This document shows, in pieces, positions 24,801 to 33,900 of a stretch of 64,000 bases of DNA. This DNA is from Cenarchaeum symbiosum A (lineage in GTDB: Archaea > Thermoproteota > Nitrososphaeria > Nitrososphaerales > Nitrosopumilaceae). The notes under the pieces are model-generated. The model worked only from the letters and a program-made list of their open reading frames with translations. It had not been told where the DNA came from and searched no databases. The stretch is from contig DP000238.1 in NCBI GenBank assembly GCA_000200715.1, positions 804,154 to 868,153 on the forward strand, in the 5' to 3' direction. Every line of letters starts with the position of its first letter. Within the stretch, counting starts at the first letter, position 1. The position numbers were made by a program, and so were the translations under genes.

Positions 24801-26496
24801 CCCGCGTGTCGGGGAAGACGGCCCGGCACTCTCAGACGGGGCATCCCTGGGGCTTGCCCGCAGCATAACCGACGCGCCGGCAGTAAACGATACGTATGTT
24901 CTAGGCGGCGGCCCGGCGCAGGGCAGAGCAATACCCGTGGATGGAACAGACGCGCCAACAGTCAATGATATGCCCATGATCATAGGCCCGGCGCAGGGCA
25001 GAGCAATACCCGTGGATGGAACAGACGAGCCAGCTGTCGATGATATGCCCGTGATCGTCGTCCCGGCGCAGGGCAGAGTAATACCCGTGGATGCGTCGGA
25101 TACTCCGATGGCATCTGACGAGGCCATCAGGGGGATCTCCGTTATAGTAATGGATGTACCGGCAGTAAGCGACGTCTACGTGCCCGCAGGCACAATCTCC
25201 CGGGACGGGAAAGACAGCCTGGCGCTTTCAGACGGGGCAGTACTGGGACTCGCACGTACTGCAACCGACGCTCCTGTGATCAATGATACGTATGCAGTGG
25301 GCGGCGGCCCGGTACAGGGCCGCATAATACCCGTGGATATAACAGACGCGCCAACTGTAAATGATATTCCCACGACCGGCGGCATAGTGCAGGGCCGCAT
25401 AATACCCGTGGATGCGTCGGACATGCCGCTGCCATCTGATGGCGCCCCCCTGGGGCTCTCCAGAACAGCAGGCGACGCGCCCATAATATCCGAGAGGGTA
25501 GATGGCATAGACTCTGCGCGCAGGGCCCACGATATGGTGTATCCAGGTGACAAAGTCACACTGGGCTACTCTATCCACGGGACAGACGAGCCCAGAATCG
25601 CGGACCGCGAAGGGGATGTCATCAGGGCGGTCTCAGGGCCGGATGTAGGCGATACGGCACAAGCAGACCATACGCGCGCCCAGGCCCCCGTCGCGCCCCC
25701 GCCACCGAGGCCTAGATCCGGCGGAGGGGGCGGCGGCTCGTCGGGCACGGGCGGCACGTCCAATGCCGGCAGCTTTGGATATGACGCATCGTTTGGCTTT
25801 AGCTCAAACGGGGTTAGCGCCAGCTTGGGCACATCCTCGCTGAGCCTCTCGCCTGGTGCGCCGCTGGTAATAACGCCGGTGCTGACCCCCGGCGGCACCC
25901 TTAGCGTCTACGACATGGAGCTGCTCTTTACCGGCGCGGCAGGCAAGGTCTCGGAAGTGTACTATAACAGGGTGGGCGCCTTCTTTGACAGGGAGTGCTC
26001 CGGCGAGGCCGAGCAGTCCGACATGGTATACTCGTGCGATGAATCGTCTGTATTCACGGGGCCCGTCTCACTGGGATTAGCGGGCGGCCTGTTAGAAAGC
26101 ATCACCGTTCCGATAGATCACGAGTTTACGGGAACGCTCAGCATGAGGCTCCGCGACAGCCAGGGGATAACGCTTGCGACACACGACCTTGACAGGTACC
26201 GCATAGTGCAGGTAGATACACCGTCCGAGATGCCGGTGCAGCCGGCCGCAGAGCCTGCAGGGCCCGCAGAGCCCGCGGTGCCCGAGCCCCCGGAGGCGCG
26301 CGCGCCAGAGCCGGCATCTCCCGCGGAGGATCCCGGCCCGGAGCCGCCAGCCCCGCAAGGCGTTGCCCCCGGTGAAGATACACAGGATGCAAATGCACAA
26401 GACGCTGTCCCCGGCGGGGATATCCGGGATGCCGCCCCAGAACAGGGCATCATCGATGTGATAATCGGCTTCTTTAGGTCGATTCTCGGGCTCTAG
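15814..26496 (+). CDS. Giant secreted surface protein G1: 15-10-5-10 propeller blades, DxP stalk, anchor
   Basis: 3560 residues from the ATG at 15814 (a TTG at 15805 would add three). Signal peptide 1-36 (two Arg, hydrophobic FLLVLSLAAA, cleavage near AEA). Four modules follow, each a ~100-residue beta-sandwich-like domain (starting ~15922, 18511, 20467 and 22000; pattern h-S-A-x-L-D...F-D...h-R-D-G, SWM/cadherin-like) plus a run of ~47-residue blades with G-h-A-F-S-x-D-G-x-x-M-F-V and Y-x-L-x-x-P-Y-D-I. I count 15, 10, 5 and 10 blades. The third run ends in a C-x8-G-x-C knuckle (21508-21543). From ~23980 to 25650 lies a stalk of D-x-P repeats, then a Gly-rich linker, the shared C-x12-C domain, a Pro/Ala/Glu-rich spacer and the tail IIDVIIGFFRSILGL. 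Likely a cell-surface adhesin; ligand unknown. Confidence 0.88.
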   Translation: MILSDQAKGRLRAGLRAAGPLFLLVLSLAAAPHAEALPGILSATLDSDGVLLTIVFDDTVDASDIDPSKIHVRDGGALSGGATFAGGLLSSAEPDTVRLAVPHNARAIVAGYASPTLHFDAGALEKGGEAFPPVFAFPRDDAAPFFALAEATPQGLAFSPDGTLMFAVGSTQDTVFRYALDPPHDVASAVLSGSYSVRSEENNPRGLAFSPDGTRMFVAGGTDFVYQYSLGEPFGFDPAPAFDGSIDVSASDTEVSGLDFGDGGLRMYISGYQRGSIYQYDLAEPYEIAGAVSAGSYDVGAEDGRPRGVVVSEDGRTMLILGQSTTSVYRYYLGEAFDVEAAMLVESMPVAESENSPRGLAASGDGRTVFVTGAIDDRVYAHELGDPYDLSGSLHIPGGNTGVPGESSPNGVVFAPDGTVMLVVGSGRDLVYRYELPHPYDTGGAALDSVSRTRPAARSPEGIAFSNNGSVMLILDRGTSSIYGYNLAEPYSPANETHTSAFSVAAHEATPTGIGLASDGSSVFVTGSDSDSVHRFGLGGNLDLESAVHLSSFDASPYVTGPTGVAISADGHKLFISERVTDRVHRFEMADPYEIAAAVYVDSLDASAQDDVLLDITFAADGSALFAVGGRNDMVYAYALGSAYDITPSAKVISVASSVTSGLALSENGAIMAQAGGSTIGGSALGTPYAIHTAIPSNIVAPPGEDNLSGVAFSDDGRFMYVVGRDLLTVYRYTMNPPFDISTATLNSQSLPLPGGVNPAADAPTGLDISDDGRYLYVSDDNGNIYRFDLGGPYRLNSGTFSSALYVGGNITAPHGVYVAPGGNIMIVADRDDGSIHRYEMATPYVPGGATDRGSFDISGTDGAPVGVGFAGGQHMYVAGNDTGKVYQYLADTHPIQAAGTGPRLLSAVLDNGTLRATFDGMIDAGSIQAGMITIRDGHGSNTGIPLLLPEGAADSEVVTFVVPEEYRAEAASYGDPSLHVPATALSGIGGGSFVPDFTGGSLLSPLYRHEREFQSEGITSTERSDRYSLTVIPDGSQMYVGGADGNITWYDLGTPYDITTGVRAGSDILPPYRSAGRNVVPSITGIAFSDDGTQLFAANRGARIAMYQMDSPYEIESASITGTLLTGFQSGIAFSDDGMRIFAALFTENAVRQYDLDSPYEISSGVDAGQYDLDIPPYPGILFLPTSGVHFSPDGAMMFVGEWISDTEDANANRDVHVNKWHRYALSTPFDVLTAERVDTYEYNTGPAGDLEDFSLSQDGRRAYTLTGERVSSSEHIITLAQYRLPEPFDVTPPYLVPSFNVSQGGNLADPYGMAFSPDGTRLLVSGHGETNTKLFHLDPPFDITSGIFQGHSRFYPEGLASETIPSGVALSADGSRIFLSDRDRGAVSQYTLDAPFDVEFNSEIRIDVQLDVSAQDALPGGLAFTPDGTGLFMVGGQGGSVHMYSLNTPFDLGGAAHEISFAVQDRASDPLGIAFDRDGTEMLIADTGGFVHRYILDAPYDISAPAYNGLFDAGGGIRDVAVGGGSMFILGETDRIYRHSPGTYPVVSALDGPVLASAAIDARVAAAEALFDRAVDLGGIDPGGIRITDGAAAGGVEISGSAISGGRDPGVVRFELSDVDNATVSGYAEPRMIFERYAVPGLSGGSFPSQTGNSTELEAVIPLPGSETSLTGAAFSADGMMAFAAGSSTGRVFAYSLGGAFDVSSAVRAGSAPLGAAPGISGLAFSSDGRSMLVADETGGIRRYLAGSPYGIGDVELVESVSLSPRSEDLAGIAFSHDGMTMLAADGSGSVHRYLLQSPYSISEAEYSESAIVGGSPSGIEFSSDGLRMVVPDSGSETAQVYSLAAPYTIDGAEQILPLMLGPGAEGAALSADGTRMLVPGSGVSQYSLSSRNLQVCTDVLELDEGECDEGIRVSEGAGTGEAASLAISISVLEGPLLSESAPYTRDVSVSGRDAPLLDRTLALGFGLMTTDAPVILGLGRAAGSIPGVIEAPGYAETVMRAVSITATDAPRVDEPEFVPLPDMSNGTDAAGFGEPVFLAVSLGVTDSPGLRELDMQDSGSGTPRMRSAEFRAGALTMEFDGRINASSIQPDRIHVRNGHSASGGIPFSSVREAGPRTAVLTMDAAPALEAHGYAEPILYLDAGALQGENGSPIPRPFELPLPKHIESYPLVSIEDNVRGMAFAPDGTRAFTSGGSGRLVQFELDPPFSLDAIPGSARSSVMPPPAAGPGGETTGLYARENDLVGLSFDTGGTMLYLMGGDTDTVRQYSLDSPYDIRGGISFEGLFYIGGEAPVPGGLEMGPGGANMYVAAETDASVYRYALAEAFNVSTAVYTGDSLSVLSNETRPTGVRISHDGRSLFVAGEIAQRGPDSVFRYDLFPPFDITSAAYAGRLPSVAEATMQDLAFADGGMRLYIAGHLTRSIHHYELAAPYELGQPVSAVLDVRSDQGVPEGSAFSGDGRHVFVIGRAGPDGMIHRYPLDIPYDLASAGASDRLFEAAPRETKPRDIEFSSDGMIMFTIGHSDNIVRFNLGAPYDIGPGTPPVFGGSSPVTFGGNAIDISAQIATGLEFSPDGTSMYVTADNLILQYALDTPYDPSSASSEESFDLRLRPLPDGEYTEQQPADVAFSPDGTRMFVSGNRINAVHTYALGEPFDATTAVHDGLFNLVDFDDDPRGIEFSADGLYMVITNDNAGGGSANNALVQYAVGSRPLEASQWIPDSDAPGAAETAALRSSARAAGAPALGEAVSLGVSISTGDAPAVVGIPGVSGMLIPADAPVHADSVRLGVSVMPADRPEAADATNMIHLMISSGAADVPGHADGVSLGLSLSTGDAPGIAEDPGMLIRGTAGDAIDLPGHSDSASLGISLNTDDAPGIAEDPGMLIRGTAGDAIDAPGHADGASLGLARDVIDAPAVNDTYAVGGGPAQGRAIPVDGTDAPTVGDVPMIIVPAQVRVIPVDASDTPLTSDGVRRGISIATMDVPAVSDVHEIPADIIPRVGEDGPALSDGASLGLARSITDAPAVNDTYVLGGGPAQGRAIPVDGTDAPTVNDMPMIIGPAQGRAIPVDGTDEPAVDDMPVIVVPAQGRVIPVDASDTPMASDEAIRGISVIVMDVPAVSDVYVPAGTISRDGKDSLALSDGAVLGLARTATDAPVINDTYAVGGGPVQGRIIPVDITDAPTVNDIPTTGGIVQGRIIPVDASDMPLPSDGAPLGLSRTAGDAPIISERVDGIDSARRAHDMVYPGDKVTLGYSIHGTDEPRIADREGDVIRAVSGPDVGDTAQADHTRAQAPVAPPPPRPRSGGGGGGSSGTGGTSNAGSFGYDASFGFSSNGVSASLGTSSLSLSPGAPLVITPVLTPGGTLSVYDMELLFTGAAGKVSEVYYNRVGAFFDRECSGEAEQSDMVYSCDESSVFTGPVSLGLAGGLLESITVPIDHEFTGTLSMRLRDSQGITLATHDLDRYRIVQVDTPSEMPVQPAAEPAGPAEPAVPEPPEARAPEPASPAEDPGPEPPAPQGVAPGEDTQDANAQDAVPGGDIRDAAPEQGIIDVIIGFFRSILGL
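24313..24545 (+). repeat. 117-bp tandem repeat in the G1 stalk
   Basis: A 39-codon unit beginning GATGCGCCGGGAATAGCAGA recurs at 24313 and 24430 with near identity at the DNA level, including silent positions. Each unit holds two D-x-P half-units. It is the first part of a longer repetitive stalk. Confidence 0.75.
24529..25480 (+). repeat. Higher-order repeats in the G1 stalk, with a 75-bp subunit
   Basis: Three large units begin with L-A-R codons at 24529, 24853 and 25249. They contain a 25-residue subunit R-x-I-P-V-D-x-x-D-x-P...; copies of it start at 24925, 25000 and 25075, exactly 75 bases apart. The second large unit has gained extra subunits, so it is longer than the first (396 against 324 bases), a sign of recombination between repeats. 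Confidence 0.75.
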
Positions 26497-26521
26497 GGAA
26501 CTGGCTCTGCAAAACAAGCCC

Positions 26522-26528
26522 AAATATA
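26522..26528 (+). promoter_or_regulatory. TATA box of the threonine dehydratase gene
   Basis: AAATATA about 25-29 bases before the ATG at 26551, so the gene has its own promoter only ~25 bases after the G1 stop. Confidence 0.6.
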
Positions 26529-26550
26529 CGGCTGCCTGCGGCGGTATATA

Positions 26551-27756
26551 ATGGAGCCATCGTATGAAGAGGTTGAAAGGGCCGCCTCCATGCGCGGGGC
26601 CGAAGTGCGCAAGACTCCCCTTGTGTACTCCCCTACATTTAGCAGGATGACCGGCTCCGAGGTGTACCTAAAATTAGAGCACCGCCAAAAGACCGGCTCC
26701 TTCAAGATAAGGGGGGCGCACTACAAGATAATGACGCTGCCAGATAACGAAAAGAAGAAAGGCGTGGTGGCGGCATCCGCGGGAAACCACGCGCAGGGGG
26801 TCGCATTTGCAGCCTCTGCCGAGGGGATACCCTGTACTATAGTCATGCCAAAGACCGCCTCGCCAGCAAAGGTGGCGGCAACCCGGGGGTACGGCGCTAA
26901 TGTGATACTGGAGGGCTCAAGTTATGAGGAATCATGGAACAAGGCAAGGGAGATTGCCGCCGAGACTGGCGCGTGCATAATACATGCATTTGATGACCCG
27001 CAGGTGATAGCGGCCCAGGGCGTGATAGGCCTGGAGATTCTAGAGGAGCTGCCCGATGTGGACGAGGTTTACATTCCGGTGGGTGGCGGGGGCCTTGCCG
27101 CCGGCGTACTAGTGGCCATAAAGGAAAAGCACCCGGGTGTAAGGGTGGTAGGCGTGCAGTCGAGCAGGTTTCCCGCCATGAAGGAATCGCTGGATAGGGG
27201 CAGCACGGCCCCGTCCGGAGGGGGGACGACCATAGCGGATGGCATATCGGTGAGGAGTCCAGGCGAGCTGACATTTGCTATAATCCGGGAGCTCATAGAC
27301 GAGATAGTCCTCGTCGATGATTCCGAGATAATAGGGGCGATGTTCCTGCTAATGGAGAGGTCAAAGTCGGTGGTGGAGCCTTCCGGGGCGGCCACCCTTG
27401 CGCACATACTGTCAAATCCGCGCCCCGGAAAAAAGGTGGTGGCGGTCCTGGCGGGCGGCAATGTCGATATGTACCTGCTAGGGCAGATAGTGGATAAGGG
27501 CTTGGCCCAGACGGGCAGGCTGCTCAAGGTGTTCATACTGTTGCCGGACAAGCCGGGGGCCCTCAAGGAGGTGGTAGACGAGATAACCTCGGCCAATGCC
27601 AACATAGTCGAGGTGGTCCACGACAGGTTTAGCTCCGAGATAAACGCGGGATCCGCGGGTGTCACCCTCAGCCTTGAGACGCAGGGCGCGGGGGCGGCAG
27701 ACGGCCTTGTGCGCCATCTCCGGGACAGGGGCATAATCTTCAGGCTGGTCACATAG
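26551..27756 (+). CDS. ilvA: Threonine dehydratase, biosynthetic type with ACT domain
   Basis: 401 residues. A PLP-dependent fold-type II enzyme that deaminates L-threonine to 2-oxobutanoate, the first step of isoleucine synthesis. PLP lysine is in KTGSFKIRGA (Lys52); the phosphate-binding glycine loop is VGGGGLAAG (~175-185); SAGNHAQG holds the Asn that contacts the cofactor. The last ~75 residues (LLKVFILLPDKPGALKEV onward) are an ACT domain, usually the site of feedback control by isoleucine or valine. Length fits the one-ACT-domain form. It sits between giant genes G1 and G2 without functional relation to them. A serine/threonine ammonia-lyase of catabolic type is the main alternative. 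Confidence 0.9.
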   Translation: MEPSYEEVERAASMRGAEVRKTPLVYSPTFSRMTGSEVYLKLEHRQKTGSFKIRGAHYKIMTLPDNEKKKGVVAASAGNHAQGVAFAASAEGIPCTIVMPKTASPAKVAATRGYGANVILEGSSYEESWNKAREIAAETGACIIHAFDDPQVIAAQGVIGLEILEELPDVDEVYIPVGGGGLAAGVLVAIKEKHPGVRVVGVQSSRFPAMKESLDRGSTAPSGGGTTIADGISVRSPGELTFAIIRELIDEIVLVDDSEIIGAMFLLMERSKSVVEPSGAATLAHILSNPRPGKKVVAVLAGGNVDMYLLGQIVDKGLAQTGRLLKVFILLPDKPGALKEVVDEITSANANIVEVVHDRFSSEINAGSAGVTLSLETQGAGAADGLVRHLRDRGIIFRLVT

Positions 27757-27949
27757 GGGCCGGGATAAGATAGTGGATCGCCCGGTCGGAATGCCGGATA
27801 TTTCAAGTCTAAATGTTTAAAATGGCCCCAAATGGCCGGATTACGATGATGTGGCTGCATTATAGCATGGCCTGTATCCATAGGATCGCCTGTCTGGCCG
27901 ATCGGCTGCCGGGGGAGACGGCAGGGCTGACGATAGAGGCGGATGTGTT
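27757..27949. promoter_or_regulatory. Upstream region of giant gene G2
   Basis: About 190 bases. TATA-like strings are TTTAAAATGG near 27811 and ATTATAGC near 27860; both are farther from the ATG at 27950 than in other genes here, so G2 may have a 5' leader of 60 bases or more. A weak GAGGCGGATG precedes the start. Confidence 0.35.
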
Positions 27950-30900
27950 ATGATAGGCCCGGCGCTAAAGGGCGCAGCCATGCTTGCGGTATTTGCCGCG
28001 GTGCTGGTGGCGTTTGCACCGCAGGCCCACGCACAGCAGCTGCTCTCCGCCACGTTTGATGATAACGGGATACTGGAGCTTACATTTGACGAGGTGGTGG
28101 AGATGGCAACCTTTGACCCAAGGGGCTTTACCCTGAGCGATGGCAGCGGCATATTTACGATACAGCTCAACCCGGGCAAGCTTATCACTGATGCAGATTC
28201 TGACGTGATACAGTTCCGGCCAAACGACGGCGACAGGAGGCTGGCGCCCACATACACAGAACTGCGGCTCCACATAGCTCCCGATGCCATATCCCCGGGA
28301 AATCCCCCGACCGCAGCATTCACACTGCCGGACTCACAGTATCCGCATACACTTGTCACGTCAACCTTTGAGACCGTAAACGAGGAATCCCCGCAGGGGC
28401 TGGCATTCTCGCCTGACGGTTTGGTCATGCTGGTGGCCGGAAACGAAGGCGATTCAATCCGCAGGTACAACCTGAGCTCGCCCTATGATGTGGCCTCGGC
28501 TGTAGAGACCGAAGAGTTCGACATAAGCGCCCAGGAGGGTGCTGTGACCGGGGTGGACTTTGCCCCCGATGGCGGTAGGATATATGTCGTGGGGAGTAGA
28601 AATGACATAGCCCAGTATACGCTGGATGTGCCGTACAGCTTCGACCCGGCACCACAGTTTGAAACGAGAAGCAACACTCTGGTTCTAAGGAGTGTTCTGG
28701 ATTCGGGTGCCGAAGAGACCCAGTACACAGGAATTCATTACGCACCCGCAATATCGCGGCTCTACCTGGCAGGTGACTCACGCAATGCAATATTCCAATA
28801 TGCTGTGGCCAACATATTCGACGTCAGGAGTATAACCCACTCGGGAACCCTTGAGGTAGTCGACAGCTCGCCCCGCGGCGTGCACGTCTCGACCGACGGG
28901 CGGACCATGCTGGTGCTCGGACAGGGGAACGACATGATATACAAGTACAGGCTCTCCGAGCCCTATGAGGTGACTAGCGCGTCGCTTGTGGCCCAGCTGG
29001 ATGTCAGCGATCAGGATACCAACCCCCGCGGCTTTGCCGCATCAGAGGACGGCAGGTTTGTCTTCATGGCGGGAACAAACAGTGACACCGTACACAGGTA
29101 CGACCTTGGCAACCCGTACGACTTTGGGTTCGGGCCGACCGGCGAGGCCGCTGAGATAGGATCGGGCGGCGAGCCAGTCGTACCGGGGTACAACCTGACA
29201 GAAGATGCTGCCCCCACGGGGATTACATTCTCGTACGACGGCACACAGATGTTTGTAACCGGGGAGGAGAACGATGCAGTGTACAGGTATGCACTGGATA
29301 CGCCGTTTAATGTCAGCGGGGCTGTGTACACCGACAACTTTACCGTGTCGGCGGACCCGCAGGATGTGCATTTCTCCCATCTCGGCACAACGATGATCAT
29401 AGTAAACTCGGCAGGCACAGTCAGCGAGTACGCGCTAAACCAAGCGTATGCCATAACAACGGCCACGCTTACCACCGCCGAATCCCTTGACCAGAGCAGC
29501 AGCCCCACGGGCGTTGCATTCAGCCACGGAGGATACACCATATTTGCAGTCGGGAATGCAAGCGACAGCGTCCACGCGTACGAGCTGTTTGGTGATGCGT
29601 ATGACCTGACTGGCTTCATAACCCAATCTGTGGGCAACATAGACGTGAGCGGGCAAGAGACCGACCCCACGGGAATGGCGTTCTCGGATGACGGGCTCAG
29701 GGTGTTCGTAACCGGCCGGGACTCTGATTCCATCCACAGGTACGACCTGAAGAGTCCGTTTGTCCTGTCTGGCGACAGGTATGTGGACTCTGTATACGTG
29801 GGCGAACAGGACAGTTCCCCGGGAGATATTGAGATTCTTCCAGGGGGATCAGGAATGGTGATGGTGGGCACCAACAGCGGCATGATATACAACTACATCC
29901 TGGCAACGCCGTTTGATGTAACATCATCGTCGTACGCCCAGTCCCTATTCGTGAGGAGTGACACCGACGAGCCGGGAGATATCGCCATATCGCCTGATGG
30001 CAGAAACATGTTCCTGCCGGATAACTCTGATGATACGATCCAACAATACTATCTTGGCATACCGAATGACCCGACAAGCGCCGTGCCCGTGGACTCTGTC
30101 AACGTGAGTGCCGATGTGAGCACACCTGCAGGGCTGGCGTTCTCACCCAACGGCACGCTCATGTATGTGGTAGATGAGACCGATGATACAGTCTACGAGT
30201 ATTTGATGGATCCTGCATGGGACGTATCCACTGCGGCGCGCACGGCAAATAGTGCCACGCTCGTGGGAGCTTTCGCTGCCAACGGCTTGGCCATCTCCTC
30301 TGACGGCCTGCACATGCTAGTTACCCAGTCAGGAGGCACTGTGGATCATTATGCCATGGACGGCCCGTATGTGCTGCCAGGCACCCCCGCGATAGCCAAC
30401 ACGCTTGATGTCACAGGCGAGAGCTCCGCCCCGACAGGGATCGCCGTGAATACGGACGGAACGGCCATCGTCATAACAGGAAGCACAGGAGACAGGCTGG
30501 ACCGTTATGTGCTGGGCACGGCATACGACCTGTCCACTGCCGTGCACAACGATACATTGAGCCTGGCAGGACTCGACAACATCCCCGATGGGGTGGCATA
30601 CTCGGCAGACGGCATGAAGCTCTTTTACGTGGGATCAGCCAGCGACACGGTATTCGCTTTCAACTTGGATAGATCACATTCCGTGGTAGCCGCGCCCCCG
30701 GCCCCTGGGATCCTCTCGGCTGTTCTCGACGGGGCGGATCTCACACTAGAGTTTGATAAGGAGATAAGCCCCTCGACTGTAATGCCCGAGAACATACACG
30801 TGCGGGACGGCTCGCGGGCAGAAGGAGGCGGCATAACTCTGTCTAGTGCTAGCGTCTCAGGCTCGACCATCACGGCCACACTGCCAAATGCCGGTGACGT

Positions 30901-33900
30901 CGTCCGGTATACGGACCCCGTCGCATACTTTGACGCACCGGCACTATCCGGTGTGGGAGGCGGCTCGTTTCCGGACCTAGAGGACACATCCGGCTCGGCG
31001 GCCCTTGCGCAACGCCTGCTCGATGGACGCGGTGCACTCAGTGTTGGGTTTGCCGGCAGCTACTCCGTCAGCAACGAGACCACCCTGCCAAGTGGAGTCT
31101 ACTTCAGGGAGAGCGGGCTGCAGATGTTTGCGATTGATCAGCCAAATGACAACTTGGTGGCCTACAACCTCTCTGTTCCGTACGACGTGACGAGTGCGAC
31201 ATTTAATGCGAACGTATCAGTCCGGGGCACCAGTCCCGATCCGAGGTACACCGGGGTGGAGTTTAACCCCGATGGCTCCAGCTTTTACCTCGTTGACATG
31301 ACAGGCGGCAGCGGCAGCAGCGGGGCAGTCAGGCAGTTTGTGATGTCAGAGCCGTTTGATATAACCACAGCCACCGAGGCGTCATTCAGGCTGGTCCTCT
31401 CAATACCCAGCCCGAGGAATACAGGACAGCCCGAAGGACTGGAGTTCTCCCCGAATGGAGCATCCCTGTTCATAGTGGAAGGGTTTAGGGACCAGGTCGT
31501 CCGGTACGACTTGGGCACCCCGTACGACCTAAGTACGGCCGTGCTCAATTCCACCGTCAGGATATCCAGCTACACGCCCACGCCCTTTGATGTGACATTC
31601 TCGCCGGACGGCCTGTCCATGTTTACAATCGATCTGGGAGGCAGCATAGTGCGCAAGTTTGCCCTCCCCACACCATACGAGATAACCGGGGCCGAGCAGG
31701 TCGATTCCACATTTGTCGGCTCGCAGGCCTCCAACCCCCACGACGTGTCATTCTCGGCAGACGGCTTTAGGATGTTTATCGCCGATAACTTGGGAGACAA
31801 GATAGTCCAGTACGACCTTTTGAGGCCGTACGATCTGACATGGCCGGGGCAGCCGGGCAGGCTGGGAGTCAACACGCCGTTCCATGTAGAGAACAACCCC
31901 ACGGGGGCCGACTTCTCGTCAGATGGGAGTGCGGTATTCGTCGTAGGAAAGGGGCTGGACCAGATTCTGCTGTGCGCCCTGTCAGTGCCATACGACGTGA
32001 CGACCGGCGCGTGTAGGATAGAGCATGCAAATGTAGACGGCGACCCCACCGGGATATCATTCTCACCTGATGGCAGGCGTGTCTTTGTATCAAATGCGAC
32101 TAACATATACCAGTATACGATGGATAATGCCTTTGCCATGACGGATAGCGGATTGGATCTTGATATCAGCCAAAAGGTGACACTTGACATCACACAGGTA
32201 CCCAACTCCGAAGGTATCCCGTTTACAATCGGCACCGCCGAAGGGCTCGCCCTATCATCTGACGGCAGGACCCTGTTTGTACTGGGCACCATCCCCATCA
32301 CTGCGATACAACAGTACATACTCCCCTCGCCCTTTGATCTGCGGGGCGCCGTATTCAGAGGTTATTCCGTGCAACACTCGCTCTCAGAGGCCGATCCCTC
32401 GGGCATTGCATTCTCACCTGACGGCATGCGGCTTTACATAGCCGACAGGCTGACAGGGCAGATAATCACATACACCCTGGCCTCCCCGTACCATCTATCC
32501 CCCTTTGCCGAACGCACGGGGATAACGGACTTTTCCGCCGCCGACAATTCCATAGAGGATGTAGCTGTGGGCGCGACCGGCGCGGTATACGCGGTTGGAT
32601 CCGGCAGGGACGGCTTGTACAGCTATGATGCGCAAGATGGGCGCGCATATCCGCTGGCCATAACGGGGACGCCCGGCAGGCTGGATGTCCTGTCAGGCAC
32701 CATCAACATGACCAATGGTGTCATAAATGTGACATTCGCGGATATGGTGGACGGCAATGCGCTGAATCCGACAGGATACTCGATAGTGAATGCCAGTGGG
32801 ACGGAGGCATCCATCACCCGCGCCGACAGCATAGAAGTGAATGGCAGCAGCTTGATCTTTGATCTAAGCGAGGAGGCCCGGAATGCAGTCGTCAACTTTT
32901 CGGATCCAAGGCTGCAGTTTGACGAGTTTGCAATATACAGCTCAGACGACAGGGTGTTCCCGGAGCCGTTTGCCCTCCCGTCGGAGCCGGCATTCGACGG
33001 CACGGGCACCAACCAGAGCTCCGGAGATCTTGTCTTCTCGTCTGACGGCTCCGTAATGTACACCCTGGCAGAGAATAACCTGTACTCGTACCAGCTTGGC
33101 ACCCCGTTTGACGTCACGTCGGCCTTTGATGAAGACGAGATCCGGCGCGCCGTGGCGACGGGCATGGCCTTTCCACCCGACGGCGATTCACTGTTCATGT
33201 CCAACGCCTCTGACGGCAAGGTAAGCCAGTTCTTCGTAAACGATCCCTTTGACCTGTCCGGGAACGGCCTGCGGATCGGCAGCGCCAATCCTATAGGCTC
33301 CATCGGGCTCGGCGCGGACGCTGTACCTACCGGTGTTACACTCTCTGCCGACGGGAGAAAGATATTCGTTAGTGAGAGCAGGGATGATAGGATATACGGG
33401 TACGGCCTCAACGAGCCCTACACACTGCTCGATGGCACCGGGGACAGGGAGAGCTTCAATCTGACAGATATCAACCCGTCGGGGGTTGCATTCTCGGATG
33501 ACGGCCTGAGGATGTTTGTTTCCGGGAATGATACAGGCGTTGTGCAGAGGTACGACCTCACGACGCCATACAAGCTGGAGGGTGCATCACTCTCCGATTC
33601 AGAACCGGTCACACCCGGGGCGTCAGAGATTGCATTCCTGCCAGGCGGCCTGCGGGCATACGTCGCGGGGCCCGGCGGCATAAATCAGTATTCTCTGGAT
33701 ACAGTCAAACTGAATCCGCCGCCCATGATGCGCTACATCAGCTCCACCGACAGCCCCATGATCAGGACAGGGCTCGATTCGATGATACCACAGGTGATAT
33801 TTAGGATAAACGAGACAGACAGGTTGGAGATAGTCACCACCACCGTCCCCTCCTCGGACCTGTCAATGGACCTCCCCATAGTGCGCATTCTGGCCACGGG

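Noticed and set aside
23094-25127. 677-codon open frame on the minus strand inside G1
   Set aside because: It lies opposite the repetitive stalk of G1, has Ser/Ala/Pro-rich low-complexity translation and no start signals. Long antisense frames are expected opposite GC-rich, repeat-biased codons.
25780-26496. PGF-CTERM or LPXTG-like sorting signal at the giant C-termini
   Set aside because: No PGF or LPXTG string and no long hydrophobic segment with a basic tail. The shared terminal motif is short and amphipathic.
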